The notes under the pieces were generated by a model, which did not search any database, was not told where the DNA came from, and worked only from the letters and a program-made list of their open reading frames with translations. Of a stretch of DNA of 64,000 nt, positions 26,827-34,937 are shown one piece after another (the stretch's first letter is position 1; each line of letters starts with the position of its first letter). A program made the translations under genes and the position numbers. Location: assembly GCF_047824785.1 (NCBI RefSeq), contig NZ_CP181167.1:2232001-2296000 (forward strand), given 5' to 3'. This DNA is from Nitrobacter sp039808345 (GTDB lineage: Bacteria > Pseudomonadota > Alphaproteobacteria > Rhizobiales > Xanthobacteraceae).

Positions 26827-27750
26827 TTACCCCTGTCCGGCCGCCGCGGCAACCTCGGCCGCGAAATCGGACTCAGCCTTCTCGATTCCCTCTCCGAGCG
26901 CATAGCGCACAAAGCCCGTAATCTTCACGGGCGCGCCAACCTTGCCCTCGGCTTCCTTGAGCGCCTGGCCAACGCTTCTCTTGTCGTCGAAGATGAACGG
27001 CTGTTCCAGCAGCGTGTGCTCCTTGAAGAACGTCTTCAGGCCGGACTCGGTGATCTTGTCGATCATCGCTTCCGGCTTGCCCTGCTGCCGGAATTTGTCC
27101 GCAAGAACGTCCTTCTCGCGCTTGACGATGTCCGGGTCGACGCCCGAAGGGTCGATCGCCACCGGATTGGCGGACGCAATATGCATGGCGACCTGACGGC
27201 CAAGCGCCGCGAGTTCGTCGGCATTGCCTGCAGACTCCAGCGCGACGATCACTCCCAATTTGCCCGCACCGTCGATCACGGCGTTGTGGACATAGCCCGC
27301 GACGATCCCCTTGGCGACCTCCAGCGAATTCGCGCGACGCAACGTCATGTTCTCGCCGATGGTTGCGATTGCATCCGAGATCGCCGTCGCCACAGTGGCG
27401 CTGCCAACCTCGGCGGCCTTGATCACCTCGACATCGGCGCCAACGCTGAGAGCGACCTGCGCCACCATCTTGACTAGGCCCTGAAACTGCTCATTGCGCG
27501 CGACAAAGTCGGTTTCCGAATTCACTTCGACGACGACGCCCTTGTTACCGCTGGTGACGACGCCGATCAGGCCCTCGGCCGCAACACGCCCCGCCTTCTT
27601 GGCGGCCTTGGAAAGCCCCTTCTTGCGCAGCCAGTCAATCGCGGCCTGCATGTCACCGTTGTTTTCGGTCAGCGCCTGCTTGCAATCCATCATGCCGACG
27701 CCGGTGATTTCGCGCAGCTCCTTGACCATCGCCGCGGTGATTGTCGCCAT
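26827..27750 (-). CDS. tsf: Translation elongation factor Ts
   Basis: Nucleotide exchange factor for EF-Tu. 307 residues with the N-terminal UBA-like domain (VKELREITGVGMMDCKQAL), the TDFVARN signature that contacts EF-Tu, and two core repeats. It follows rpsB by 125 bases. Confidence 0.97.
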   Translation of the reverse strand: MATITAAMVKELREITGVGMMDCKQALTENNGDMQAAIDWLRKKGLSKAAKKAGRVAAEGLIGVVTSGNKGVVVEVNSETDFVARNEQFQGLVKMVAQVALSVGADVEVIKAAEVGSATVATAISDAIATIGENMTLRRANSLEVAKGIVAGYVHNAVIDGAGKLGVIVALESAGNADELAALGRQVAMHIASANPVAIDPSGVDPDIVKREKDVLADKFRQQGKPEAMIDKITESGLKTFFKEHTLLEQPFIFDDKRSVGQALKEAEGKVGAPVKITGFVRYALGEGIEKAESDFAAEVAAAAGQG

Positions 27751-27875
27751 TGCTGTATGTCCTTTGCCTGCCGGGAGATGACGGTACGGCTTCCCCGGCC
27801 GCCGTCACCTCTACCCAGGGATCAGTCAGAAAATCGGGCGTGACGCGGCCGGCTGAAACACCGCCGCACCGCGCG

Positions 27876-28874
27876 TTACTCGGCTTCGGCTGTCATCGCC
27901 TTGGCCTGAGCGACCCAGCCATCGGCCCGGCTCGGAAGGCCAACTTCCTCGCCGATCCTGTGCGCCGTATCGTGATCGAGCTCGGCAAGCTGCCAATAGT
28001 GGAAGATACCGAGATCGTTGAACTTTTTCTCTATCGCCCCGGAAACGCCCGTAAGCTTCTTGAGGTCGTCGGCGACGCCTCGCGGACCGGCGAGCCCCTG
28101 GAAGCCGGCAGGCTGCGCGGCGGCTGGAATCTCTTCCCGCACCGGCTCGACAGAGGCGCCGACATCGATGCCGGATTCGCCCTGAGCCCGTGAAATGCCG
28201 TCGATCGCCGCGCGGGCGATGAGATCGCAATACAGGCTGATGGCGCGACCCGCATCGTCGTTGCCGGGCACGATATAGGTGATGCCTTTCGGATCGCAGT
28301 TGGTGTCCACGATCGCCGCGACCGGAATGTTCAGCCGCTGAGCTTCCTGGATCGCGATGTCTTCCTTGTTGGTGTCGATCACGAACATCAAATCGGGAAG
28401 ACCGCCCATGTCCTTGATGCCGCCGAGCGAGCGATCAAGCTTGTCGCGCTCGCGCTGCAACGTCAGCCGCTCCTTCTTGGTGTAGGCGTTGGCGTCGCCG
28501 GAATTGAGCACCTCGTCGAGATGGCGCAACCGCTTGATCGAACCTGAAATCGTTTTCCAGTTGGTCAACGTGCCGCCCAGCCAGCGCGAATTGACGAAAT
28601 ACTGTGCCGAGCGCTTCGCAGCGTCGGCGACACCATCCTGCGCCTGCCGCTTGGTGCCGACGAACAGGATGCGCCCGCCCCTGGCGACGGTATCGCTGAC
28701 GGCCTGCAACGCACGGTGCATCAGCGGCACGGTCTGCGCGAGGTCGATGATGTGGATGTTGTTGCGGGCACCGAAAATGTACTCCGCCATCTTCGGATTC
28801 CAGCGGTGCGATTGGTGGCCGAAATGAACGCCGGCCTCAAGCAACTGGCGCATGGTGAATTCAGGTAGCGACAT
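27876..28874 (-). CDS. rpsB: Ribosomal protein S2 with long C-terminal extension
   Basis: Small-subunit protein S2. 332 residues against 241 in E. coli. The N-terminal part has the canonical MRQLLEAGVHFGHQSHRWNPKM and SRWLGGTLTNWKT. After about residue 235 comes a Pro/Ala-rich linker and then a C-terminal helical segment (DDLKKLTGVSGAIEKKFND...YWQLAELDHDTAHRIGEEVGL) that resembles the small helix-hairpin-helix-like domain found at the ends of several alphaproteobacterial proteins. The extension is known in this order but its job is not. A promoter is predicted 125-155 bases upstream. Confidence 0.97.
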   Translation of the reverse strand: MSLPEFTMRQLLEAGVHFGHQSHRWNPKMAEYIFGARNNIHIIDLAQTVPLMHRALQAVSDTVARGGRILFVGTKRQAQDGVADAAKRSAQYFVNSRWLGGTLTNWKTISGSIKRLRHLDEVLNSGDANAYTKKERLTLQRERDKLDRSLGGIKDMGGLPDLMFVIDTNKEDIAIQEAQRLNIPVAAIVDTNCDPKGITYIVPGNDDAGRAISLYCDLIARAAIDGISRAQGESGIDVGASVEPVREEIPAAAQPAGFQGLAGPRGVADDLKKLTGVSGAIEKKFNDLGIFHYWQLAELDHDTAHRIGEEVGLPSRADGWVAQAKAMTAEAE

Positions 28875-28998
28875 GATTCAATTCTCCGGTTGGTTCCTCC
28901 GGAAACGTGTGAGCAGACGAACCGTCAAACCAAAAGGAATGCGGTCCGGCAGCCACCGGACGGCTTTTCAGGCCATGTTTCCGTGTGAGATAGCGGCC

Positions 28999-29027
28999 TG
29001 TATAGCGAGGGTACCGGCCATACGCAA
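28999..29027 (-). promoter_or_regulatory. Predicted sigma-70 promoter for rpsB-tsf
   Basis: Minus strand: TTGCGT (29027-29022), a 17-base spacer, then TATACA (29004-28999). It lies in the 191-base gap between dnaE and rpsB. The resulting leader of about 115 bases contains the hairpin GTCCGG-tggctg-CCGGAC, which could be the S2 autoregulatory site; that role is inference. Confidence 0.55.
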
Positions 29028-29065
29028 GGCAATCCGATCCCGCCGGGCCGCCCCGCCCGGGCCGG

Positions 29066-32000
29066 TCAGATGGCCTGAACATCGACGACCCCCGTCACCG
29101 CCTTGATCGCGCCGGCGATCTGAGGCGACACCCGAAAGCGGCCAGGAAGCTTTATTTCCACCTCGGTCTCAAGGTCCAGCATCATCACCAGCGAGACCTC
29201 GCCCTCGCCAGCCTGCCTCGACGCAGGAACTTTCGCGGTCCCGGCCGGATCCCCGTTGTCGTTCATCTGGAGACGCCTTTCGATCGACTCGAGCGGCCTG
29301 GAATCGCGCAGGAAAATCCGCAACCCCTTCTGTGTCTTGGCCGCGGCATCGTCGAGCGGTTCGGCGCGGGACACCCGCGCGCGCACCTCCTCGCCCTGCA
29401 ATTCCGCGTCGAGTTGCAGCAGCACCGCTGCCCCCGGTTCAAGGACCTCCCGAAACTGCGCGAGACCTTCCGAGAACAGCACCGCCTCGAAATGACCGCT
29501 CGGATCGGACAGGCCGATGATGCCCATCTTGTTGCCCGTCTTGGTTCGCCGCTCCATCCGCGAAACCACCGTCGCAGCCACCTTGCCGGCGGTCGCACCG
29601 GCCTTCACCGCACGAGAAAATTCGACCCACGACTGGACGCGGAGCCGCTTGAGCGCTGTCGCATAATCGTCGAGCGGATGTCCCGACAGGAAAAACCCGA
29701 CCGCCTCATATTCGCGCCTCAGCCGATCGGCGGGCAGCCAGGGCTCCGCCCGAGGCAGCATGATGTCGGGCGCGTCCGCGAGGCCGCCGAACATGTCGTT
29801 CTGGCCGATCATCGTTGCCTCGTGGCTGCGCTGGCACGCCGCAAGGATCGCCTCGGCGCCGGCGAACACGCGGGCGCGATTCGCCTCAAGCGAATCGAAC
29901 GCTCCGGCCGCCGCGAGACTTTCGATGACGCGCTTGTTGATGGCGCGCGGCGGCACCCTGGCGGCGAAATCCGCCAGCGAGGTGAACATACCGGCGTCGC
30001 GGGCTTCGACGATCTGCTCGACCGCATGCGCGCCGACCCCTTTCAGCGCGGCCAGCGCATAACAGATGACGCCTTCCTTCACCTCGAAGGTCGCGCCGGA
30101 ACGGTTGATCGACGGCGCTTCGACCTTGATGCCCAGACGCTGGGCCTCGCTGCGAAATTCCGAAAGCTTGTCGGTGTTGCTCATATCGAGCGTCATCGAT
30201 GCCGCCAGAAACTCGACAGGAAAATGCGCCTTCATGTACGCGGTCTGATAGGAGACCAGCGCATAGGCCGCCGCGTGGCTTTTGTTGAAGCCGTAATCGG
30301 CGAACTTCGCCAGCAGTTCGAAAATCGTTTCCGCCTGGCCCCGGGGAACGCCGTTGTTGACGGAGCCGGCCACGAAGATCGCGCGCTGCTTTTCCATCTC
30401 CGAGCGGATCTTCTTACCCATCGCCCGCCGCAGCAGGTCGGCGTCTCCGAGCGAGTAGCCCGCCATGACCTGGGCGATCTGCATCACCTGCTCCTGATAA
30501 ATGATAACGCCGAAGGTTTCCTTCAGGATCGGCTCGAGCATCGGATGAAGATATTCCGCCTCCTCCTCGCCGTGCTTGCGCGCGCAATAGGTCGGAATGT
30601 TCGCCATCGGCCCCGGCCGATACAGCGCGACCAGCGCGATGATGTCCTCGAAACGATCCGGACGCATGTCCACCAGCGCCCGCCGCATGCCCTGGCTTTC
30701 AACCTGAAACACGCCGACCACGTCGCCCTGGGTCAGCATCTGATAGCTGGCCGCATCATCAAGCGGCAACGTGGCGAGATCGACGTCGATCCCGCGCTGC
30801 TTCAGCAACTTTACCGCGACGTCAAGAACGGTCAGCGTCTTCAGGCCGAGAAAGTCGAACTTCACCAGGCCGGCGGGCTCCACCCACTTCATGTTGAACT
30901 GGGTTACCGGCATGTCGGACTTCGGATCGCGATATAGCGGCACGAGTTCGCTCAAGGGACGATCGCCGATCACGATGCCCGCCGCATGGGTCGAGGCGTG
31001 ACGCGTCAGCCCCTCAAGGCGCTGGGCGATGTCGAACGCGCGCGCCACCACCGGATCCTCATCCCGAAACGCCTGCAGCTTCGGCTCTCCCTCGATCGCC
31101 TGCTTCAGCGAGACTGGCGCCGCGGGATTTTGCGGCACCAGCTTGGTCAGCTTGTCCACCTGACCATAAGGCATCTGCAAGACGCGGCCGACGTCGCGAA
31201 GCACGCCGCGCGCCTGCAACGTGCCGAAGGTGATGATCTGCGCGACCTGATCGCGGCCGTAGCGCTTCTGCACGTAGTCGATGACCTCCCCGCGCCGCTC
31301 CTGGCAGAAGTCGATATCGAAGTCCGGCATCGATACGCGTTCGGGATTGAGGAAACGCTCGAACAGCAGGCCGAACCGGATCGGGTCGAGATCGGTGATC
31401 GTGAGCGCATAGGCCACCAAGGAGCCCGCGCCGGAACCGCGTCCCGGTCCGACCGGAATTCCCCTGGACTTGGCGTGCTTGATGAAGTCCGCAACGATGA
31501 GGAAGTAGCCCGCATAGTTCATGCGCGTGATGACATCGAGCTCAAAGTCAAGGCGAGCGCTGTAGTCGTTCTCCGTCCTTCCGGTCGAGACGCCATGCAC
31601 CGCCAGCCGCTTCGCAAGCCCCTCCTGCGCCTGCCGCCGCAATTCGGCGGCTTCATCGTTTTTCCCGTCCGCCGCGCCGGCATCCGAGGCCACCGTGAAG
31701 TGTGGAAGGATCGGCTTGCGTGTCCTGGGCCGGAACGCGCAACGTTCCGCGATTTCGATCGTGGACGACAACGCTTCGGGGATATCGGCAAACAGCACAG
31801 CCATTTCCGCGCGGGTCTTGAAGCGGTGATCCGGCGTCAATTGCTCGCGATCGGTCTCCGCAACCAGGCGACCGCCGGCGATGCACAGCAAGGCGTCATG
31901 GGCTTCATAATCGCCGGCGGCAGCAAAATAAGGCTCGTTCGTTGCAACCAGCGGAAGGCCCTTCGCATAAGCCAGGTCGATCAGCGCACCTTCAACCCGC

Positions 32001-32572
32001 CGCTCCTTGTCGAGCCCGTGACGCTGCAACTCCACGTAAAGCCAGTCGCCAAAAATCCCGGCGAGCTGGTCGCAGCGGGCCATCGCAAGCGCAGGATGAT
32101 CGGCGTTGAACGCCTGCGCCACGGGGCCCTCGGGTCCTCCGGTCAAGGCGATCAGACCGTCGTTTTCATCCCGAAGCCACTCCCAATTGACGCGAGGGCT
32201 GCAATGCTCCGGTGTTTCAAGGAACGCCCGGGAGTTCAATCGCATCAGGTTGCGATAGCCGGCTTCGCGCGTCGCCAGCAGGACGATTCGAGCAGGCGGT
32301 AGCGCGTTCCGGGAATTGACGTCCTGATCTCCGAAGTCCACCGCCAGTTCACAGCCGACGATCGGCTGGATGCCATGACCTGCGACCTTGTCGGAGAACT
32401 CCAGCGCTCCGAACATGTTGTCGGTGTCAGTAAGCGCCAATGCCGGCTGGTGATCCGCCCTGGCGAGTTCCGCCAGCTTCTGGATCTTGATCGAGCCCTT
32501 CAACAAGGAATAGGCCGAATGGACATGCAGGTGAACGAAACCTGCGTGAACCGCGAGGGTCTTCTGGGTCAT
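29066..32572 (-). CDS. dnaE: DNA polymerase III alpha subunit DnaE
   Basis: Replicative polymerase, about 1168 residues (E. coli 1160). PHP domain begins FVHLHVHSAYSLLKGS; the polymerase catalytic aspartates are in MPDFDIDFCQERRGEV; helix-hairpin-helix, OB fold (GKVAATVVSRMERRTKTGNK) and C-terminal tau-binding region follow. The frame is open to TTG 32584, but ATG 32572 (MTQKTLAVHAGF) is chosen. No strong Shine-Dalgarno sequence precedes it. This is the replicative DnaE1 and not the SOS-linked DnaE2: no imuA or imuB is adjacent. A LexA-controlled small gene sits 140 bases upstream on the same strand. Confidence 0.97.
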   Translation of the reverse strand: MTQKTLAVHAGFVHLHVHSAYSLLKGSIKIQKLAELARADHQPALALTDTDNMFGALEFSDKVAGHGIQPIVGCELAVDFGDQDVNSRNALPPARIVLLATREAGYRNLMRLNSRAFLETPEHCSPRVNWEWLRDENDGLIALTGGPEGPVAQAFNADHPALAMARCDQLAGIFGDWLYVELQRHGLDKERRVEGALIDLAYAKGLPLVATNEPYFAAAGDYEAHDALLCIAGGRLVAETDREQLTPDHRFKTRAEMAVLFADIPEALSSTIEIAERCAFRPRTRKPILPHFTVASDAGAADGKNDEAAELRRQAQEGLAKRLAVHGVSTGRTENDYSARLDFELDVITRMNYAGYFLIVADFIKHAKSRGIPVGPGRGSGAGSLVAYALTITDLDPIRFGLLFERFLNPERVSMPDFDIDFCQERRGEVIDYVQKRYGRDQVAQIITFGTLQARGVLRDVGRVLQMPYGQVDKLTKLVPQNPAAPVSLKQAIEGEPKLQAFRDEDPVVARAFDIAQRLEGLTRHASTHAAGIVIGDRPLSELVPLYRDPKSDMPVTQFNMKWVEPAGLVKFDFLGLKTLTVLDVAVKLLKQRGIDVDLATLPLDDAASYQMLTQGDVVGVFQVESQGMRRALVDMRPDRFEDIIALVALYRPGPMANIPTYCARKHGEEEAEYLHPMLEPILKETFGVIIYQEQVMQIAQVMAGYSLGDADLLRRAMGKKIRSEMEKQRAIFVAGSVNNGVPRGQAETIFELLAKFADYGFNKSHAAAYALVSYQTAYMKAHFPVEFLAASMTLDMSNTDKLSEFRSEAQRLGIKVEAPSINRSGATFEVKEGVICYALAALKGVGAHAVEQIVEARDAGMFTSLADFAARVPPRAINKRVIESLAAAGAFDSLEANRARVFAGAEAILAACQRSHEATMIGQNDMFGGLADAPDIMLPRAEPWLPADRLRREYEAVGFFLSGHPLDDYATALKRLRVQSWVEFSRAVKAGATAGKVAATVVSRMERRTKTGNKMGIIGLSDPSGHFEAVLFSEGLAQFREVLEPGAAVLLQLDAELQGEEVRARVSRAEPLDDAAAKTQKGLRIFLRDSRPLESIERRLQMNDNGDPAGTAKVPASRQAGEGEVSLVMMLDLETEVEIKLPGRFRVSPQIAGAIKAVTGVVDVQAI

Positions 32573-32712
32573 GGTTTCAGGCAATCATCGGTCGGCGCCG
32601 GCAAAGGCCGACTCGCAAACAGAATGGTGGGGACTTGCGCCGGGCGAGTCCACGCGAAATCCCCCCACCCGCGCGGCTGTTCTCGTTTTCCCCAGCCGCC
32701 CGGATCGCCCGT

Positions 32713-32814
32713 TTACGAAAGCTGGGGAATAAGCTGCGCCCAGACCGCGACCATTCCGACGAACAGCACGATGGACGCCAGCGCCGACGCCTCCTCGACA
32801 AACATTCTCAACAT
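32713..32814 (-). CDS. LexA-controlled 33-residue membrane peptide, SidA-like
   Basis: A short gene, missed by usual length cut-offs, encoding 33 residues: N-terminus MLRMFVEEASALAS, a single hydrophobic helix at about residues 13-29 (IVLFVGMVAVWAQLI) and a short polar end PQLS. A strong Shine-Dalgarno sequence GGAGGAGG on the minus strand lies eight bases before the ATG at 32814. The promoter directly upstream contains a perfect SOS box between -35 and -10. Caulobacter SidA is a 29-residue SOS-induced inner-membrane peptide that blocks division through FtsW; from memory it also lies near dnaE in the same lpx-bamA-dnaE neighbourhood, which was not verified. Homology was not tested, so SidA-like means by size, topology, control and position. 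Confidence 0.75.
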   Translation of the reverse strand: MLRMFVEEASALASIVLFVGMVAVWAQLIPQLS

Positions 32815-32835
32815 GGCTTCCGCCTCCTCCGATCA

Positions 32836-32877
32836 GAACATAACGGGAATATTGTTCTCTATATGTTCCAAAGTCAA
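32836..32877 (-). promoter_or_regulatory. SOS promoter: -35/-10 with perfect LexA box in the spacer and a degenerate second box
   Basis: On the minus strand TTGACT (32877-32872), a 17-base spacer and CAATAT (32854-32849) form a near-consensus promoter. The spacer holds GAAC-atataga-GAAC (32868-32854), a perfect match to the alphaproteobacterial SOS box. A second, one-mismatch box ATTC-ccgttat-GTTC (32850-32836) covers the expected start of transcription. The same perfect-plus-degenerate pairing occurs at lexA. The remainder of the 32815-33116 interval holds a 21-bp tandem repeat and nothing else recognisable. Confidence 0.85.
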
Positions 32878-33034
32878 GGCAGAACCGACCTGGGAATGAT
32901 CCCCTTGGTTAATCGTCCCCAAGAAACTGAACAGCGAAACGCCTGACAGAACCGATGTCGGGTTGGGAGGGACGATACGCGTTGTTTTTCCGAGGCTCTT
33001 TCGAACACACGCAGAGCAGCCGGACCTCGTCATA

Positions 33035-33076
33035 TTTTTATGGCTGAGACTCGCGTTTTTATCGCTGAGACTCGCG
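33035..33076. repeat. 21-bp direct tandem repeat
   Basis: Two adjacent copies, TTTTTATGGCTGAGACTCGCG-type (33035-33055) and TTTTTATCGCTGAGACTCGCG-type (33056-33076), differ at one base (first 20 bases: TTTTTATGGCTGAGACTCGC). They lie between the 3' end of the zinc-ribbon gene and the SOS promoter. Two helical turns per unit would suit a protein-binding site, but no known motif is recognised. Confidence 0.7.
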
Positions 33077-33116
33077 GTCGGGCGAGCACCGCGCCGGCAC
33101 ATGGCCGGCTCGGCGA

Positions 33117-33329
33117 TCACTTGCGCGGCCGCTTGGTGAGCTTGTAGGACCACCAGGCCGTGGCGTGGTTCCAGCTTTTAATAGGCTGGTTGCAGACTTT
33201 ACAATCCGCCTGGCCCGTATCCTTGAACGGACTGGTGTAGACCGTCACGCTGTAGACAGCCCCGCAACCGGGACAGGTATATTCGCCGCCGTCGCGGGCT
33301 CGCACGCCAGGTTTTAGTTTTTGGGCCAT
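33117..33329 (-). CDS. Small zinc-ribbon-like protein
   Basis: About 70 residues beginning MAQKLKPGVRARDGGEY, with two Cys pairs, CPGC and CKVC, about 25 residues apart, which could bind one zinc ion, and a basic C-terminus (KLTKRPRK). The frame extends to 33401, but the ATG at 33329 gives a compact protein whose sequence looks conserved from that Met; a GGAGG lies about 15 bases upstream, so the start is not certain. No function is known to me. It is downstream of pyrF on the same strand (135 bases) and faces the dnaE/SOS region. Confidence 0.65.
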   Translation of the reverse strand: MAQKLKPGVRARDGGEYTCPGCGAVYSVTVYTSPFKDTGQADCKVCNQPIKSWNHATAWWSYKLTKRPRK

Positions 33330-33464
33330 AGCGGCCCGATAGCGCCCTCCGGTCCATTCCGCAAGTTGTTTTGATGGCTTATCCGAAGGGATCAAGATCA
33401 ACGGCCCATGCGCAGCGCGGTTGAAAAGAAATGACCGGGCTAAAACCCGCGCAGACCGCTTGAT

Positions 33465-34187
33465 TCAATCCGGGCGCAGCGCATCCGCCATTTCCCGGAT
33501 GATCGCTTGCGCGGCGGCTTTCGGATTGTCCGCGGCGTAGATGGGCCTGCCCAACACCAGATAATCCGCTCCGGCACGCATGGCCTCAAACGGCGTGGCC
33601 ACCCGCTTCTGGTCGTGTCTGGCGCCGCCGCTCGGGCGGATTCCAGGCGACACGATCATCAGCTTGTTGTTCGTCTGCTTGCGAAGCTCAGCGGCTTCCA
33701 ACGCCGATGCGACGACGCCGTCGATCCCAACCTCAAGCGCCCGCCTGGCGCGCGCAACGACGAGGTCTTCTACGCTGCATTCGAATCCCATCTCCTTGAT
33801 ATCCTCGGCATCCATGCTCGTGAGCACGGTGACGCCGAGTATCTTCATGTCGGAATTCCCGCGACCGGCGACGGCGGCTTTCATGATGCTCGCGACGCCA
33901 TGCACCGTCAGGAAGGCGATCTTCAACTCCGCCGCCTGGGCGACCGCGCGCTGAACGGTCTCTTCAATGTCGTAATACTTGTAGTCCAGGAAAACCCGCT
34001 TGCCTTCGGCGATCAGTTCCCTGGCGAACTCGTTTCCGCCGACGAGCTGGAGCCCCAGACCGACCTTGTAGAAAGAGACTTCATCGCCCAGGTCCCGGAC
34101 AAGCTTTCTTGCATCCTCGATATTCCAGTAATCGAGAGCGACGATCAGCTTCTCGCGAGCAAGATCGGGATCGTGTGAGACAGTCAT
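33465..34187 (-). CDS. pyrF: Orotidine 5'-phosphate decarboxylase PyrF
   Basis: Decarboxylates OMP to UMP, the last step of pyrimidine synthesis. 240 residues; LIVALDYWNIEDARKLV at the N-terminus, catalytic network D-x-K-x-x-D in LDYKYYDIEETVQ, and the phosphate-binding end GADYLVLGRPIY. The motif is YKYYDI instead of the common LKLHDI, but the catalytic Asp-Lys-Asp spacing is intact. Start MTVSHDPDLAREK. Confidence 0.96.
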   Translation of the reverse strand: MTVSHDPDLAREKLIVALDYWNIEDARKLVRDLGDEVSFYKVGLGLQLVGGNEFARELIAEGKRVFLDYKYYDIEETVQRAVAQAAELKIAFLTVHGVASIMKAAVAGRGNSDMKILGVTVLTSMDAEDIKEMGFECSVEDLVVARARRALEVGIDGVVASALEAAELRKQTNNKLMIVSPGIRPSGGARHDQKRVATPFEAMRAGADYLVLGRPIYAADNPKAAAQAIIREMADALRPD

Positions 34188-34512
34188 GTCTGCGGGCCGC
34201 CTTGGCGCGTGTCCAGAGTCATTGGAATTCTAAGGGGCTCGGTTTAAGGGTCTCGATTTTAAGGGTCTCGAAATGCGTCGAGGATTGGCCGGCAGTCGAC
34301 ACCTGACTTCTGAAGTCATTTTATATCGTAGAATCTGGCATACTTTTCTACAATCGAACTTAGCATATTTTGCTACAATGCAGACTTCCGACAACCATAT
34401 ATTACACGTAATGTTGGAACCCTCGCCCGCCTGCGGGCTTTCCATGATCTGATATGCCCACCAAAAAAGGCGAAAGTACTTATCGTTTGTCATTCATTCG
34501 AGGATTAATTTG
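34188..34512. other. AT-rich non-coding interval between pyrF and the DUF3551 gene
   Basis: 325 bases with no convincing gene, unusually AT-rich for this genome. It contains a tandem repeat of TTAAGGGTCTCGA (about 34243-34271) and, at about 34336-34378, two related blocks GGCATACTTTTCTACAAT and AGCATATTTTGCTACAAT about 26 bases apart. The second lies in an inverted repeat TAGCA-tattt-TGCTA. This could be a divergent control region for pyrF and the DUF3551 gene; no known operator is recognised. Confidence 0.5.
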
Positions 34513-34758
34513 ATGCGTGCAACCCTCATCGCTCTCGCTCTGATCTGCTCGTGCGCTGCGGCTAACGCCTCGGACTGGGACCACCGGTATCCGTTTTGCA
34601 TGATACTTTACACGCCGGTCGTGCACAACGATTGCAGCTTTACGTCGATTGAACAATGCATAGCGCGGGTAAGGGGCTTGCCCGCCCAATGCCAGAGGAA
34701 CCCTTATTTCACCGGCGCGCAGAATTATCGGAGCCGGCACCGCCGACGTCATCACTGA
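34513..34758 (+). CDS. Small exported DUF3551-type protein
   Basis: 81 residues starting MRATLIALALICSCAAANASDW: a clear signal peptide cleaved after about residue 20. The mature part has five cysteines in or around FCMILY, NDCSF, EQCIAR and AQCQRNP plus a terminal basic run RSRHRRRHH. This cysteine spacing is typical of the DUF3551 family, which is abundant in Bradyrhizobium relatives and whose function is unknown. A TTG lies directly before the ATG but ATG is preferred. It is the only plus-strand gene between 14 and 61 kb, and it ends before a palindromic repeat and hairpin. Confidence 0.75.
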   Translation: MRATLIALALICSCAAANASDWDHRYPFCMILYTPVVHNDCSFTSIEQCIARVRGLPAQCQRNPYFTGAQNYRSRHRRRHH

Positions 34759-34765
34759 CGTCCAT

Positions 34766-34840
34766 AACGTTTTCGAGCGAAGCATGTCCTCGGGCTTGAG
34801 CCCTAAGGATGGAAGCCGGTTCGCGTGAAGAAAACGCGTC
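34766..34840. repeat. Palindromic repeat (family A) after the DUF3551 gene
   Basis: ACGTTTTCGAGCGAAGCATG, then TCCTCGGGCTTGAGCCCTAAGG, ATGGAAGCCGGTTCGCGTGA and a closing GAAAACGCGT arm. It shares the CATGTCCTCGGGCTTGA block with the fragment at about 38637-38672 and with the full copy at 42539-42665. The block contains nested hairpins. Confidence 0.75.
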
Positions 34841-34858
34841 AAAACATAAAGATACAAG

Positions 34859-34901
34859 ATAGAGTCTTTTACCGTTTCCATGAGGCGGTGAAAGACTCTA
34901 T
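34859..34901. terminator. Strong hairpin between convergent DUF3551 and lolD genes
   Basis: ATAGAGTCTTTTACCG pairs with CGGTGAAAGACTCTAT over 16 bases with one G-T pair, around an 11-base loop. It sits between the convergent 3' ends of the DUF3551 gene and lolD, so it may stop transcription from either side. There is no clean run of T after it on either strand, so termination is inferred from position and stem strength only. Confidence 0.45.
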
Positions 34902-34937
34902 CGAAGCGTCCGGCGCGCCATCGCAGTCTGTTTTCCG

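Noticed and set aside
29414..32302. Two long plus-strand frames (507 and 438 codons) opposite dnaE
   Set aside because: Antisense shadows of the DnaE coding frame; no start signals and no recognisable protein motifs.
29066..32572. DnaE2/ImuC mutagenesis polymerase, considered because of the nearby SOS box
   Set aside because: The SOS box lies before the 33-codon gene, no imuA/imuB is present, and the protein length and synteny fit replicative DnaE1.
34230..34493. 87-codon minus-strand frame in the AT-rich gap upstream of pyrF
   Set aside because: Covers non-coding repeats, lacks a ribosome-binding site, and shows no protein-like conservation pattern.
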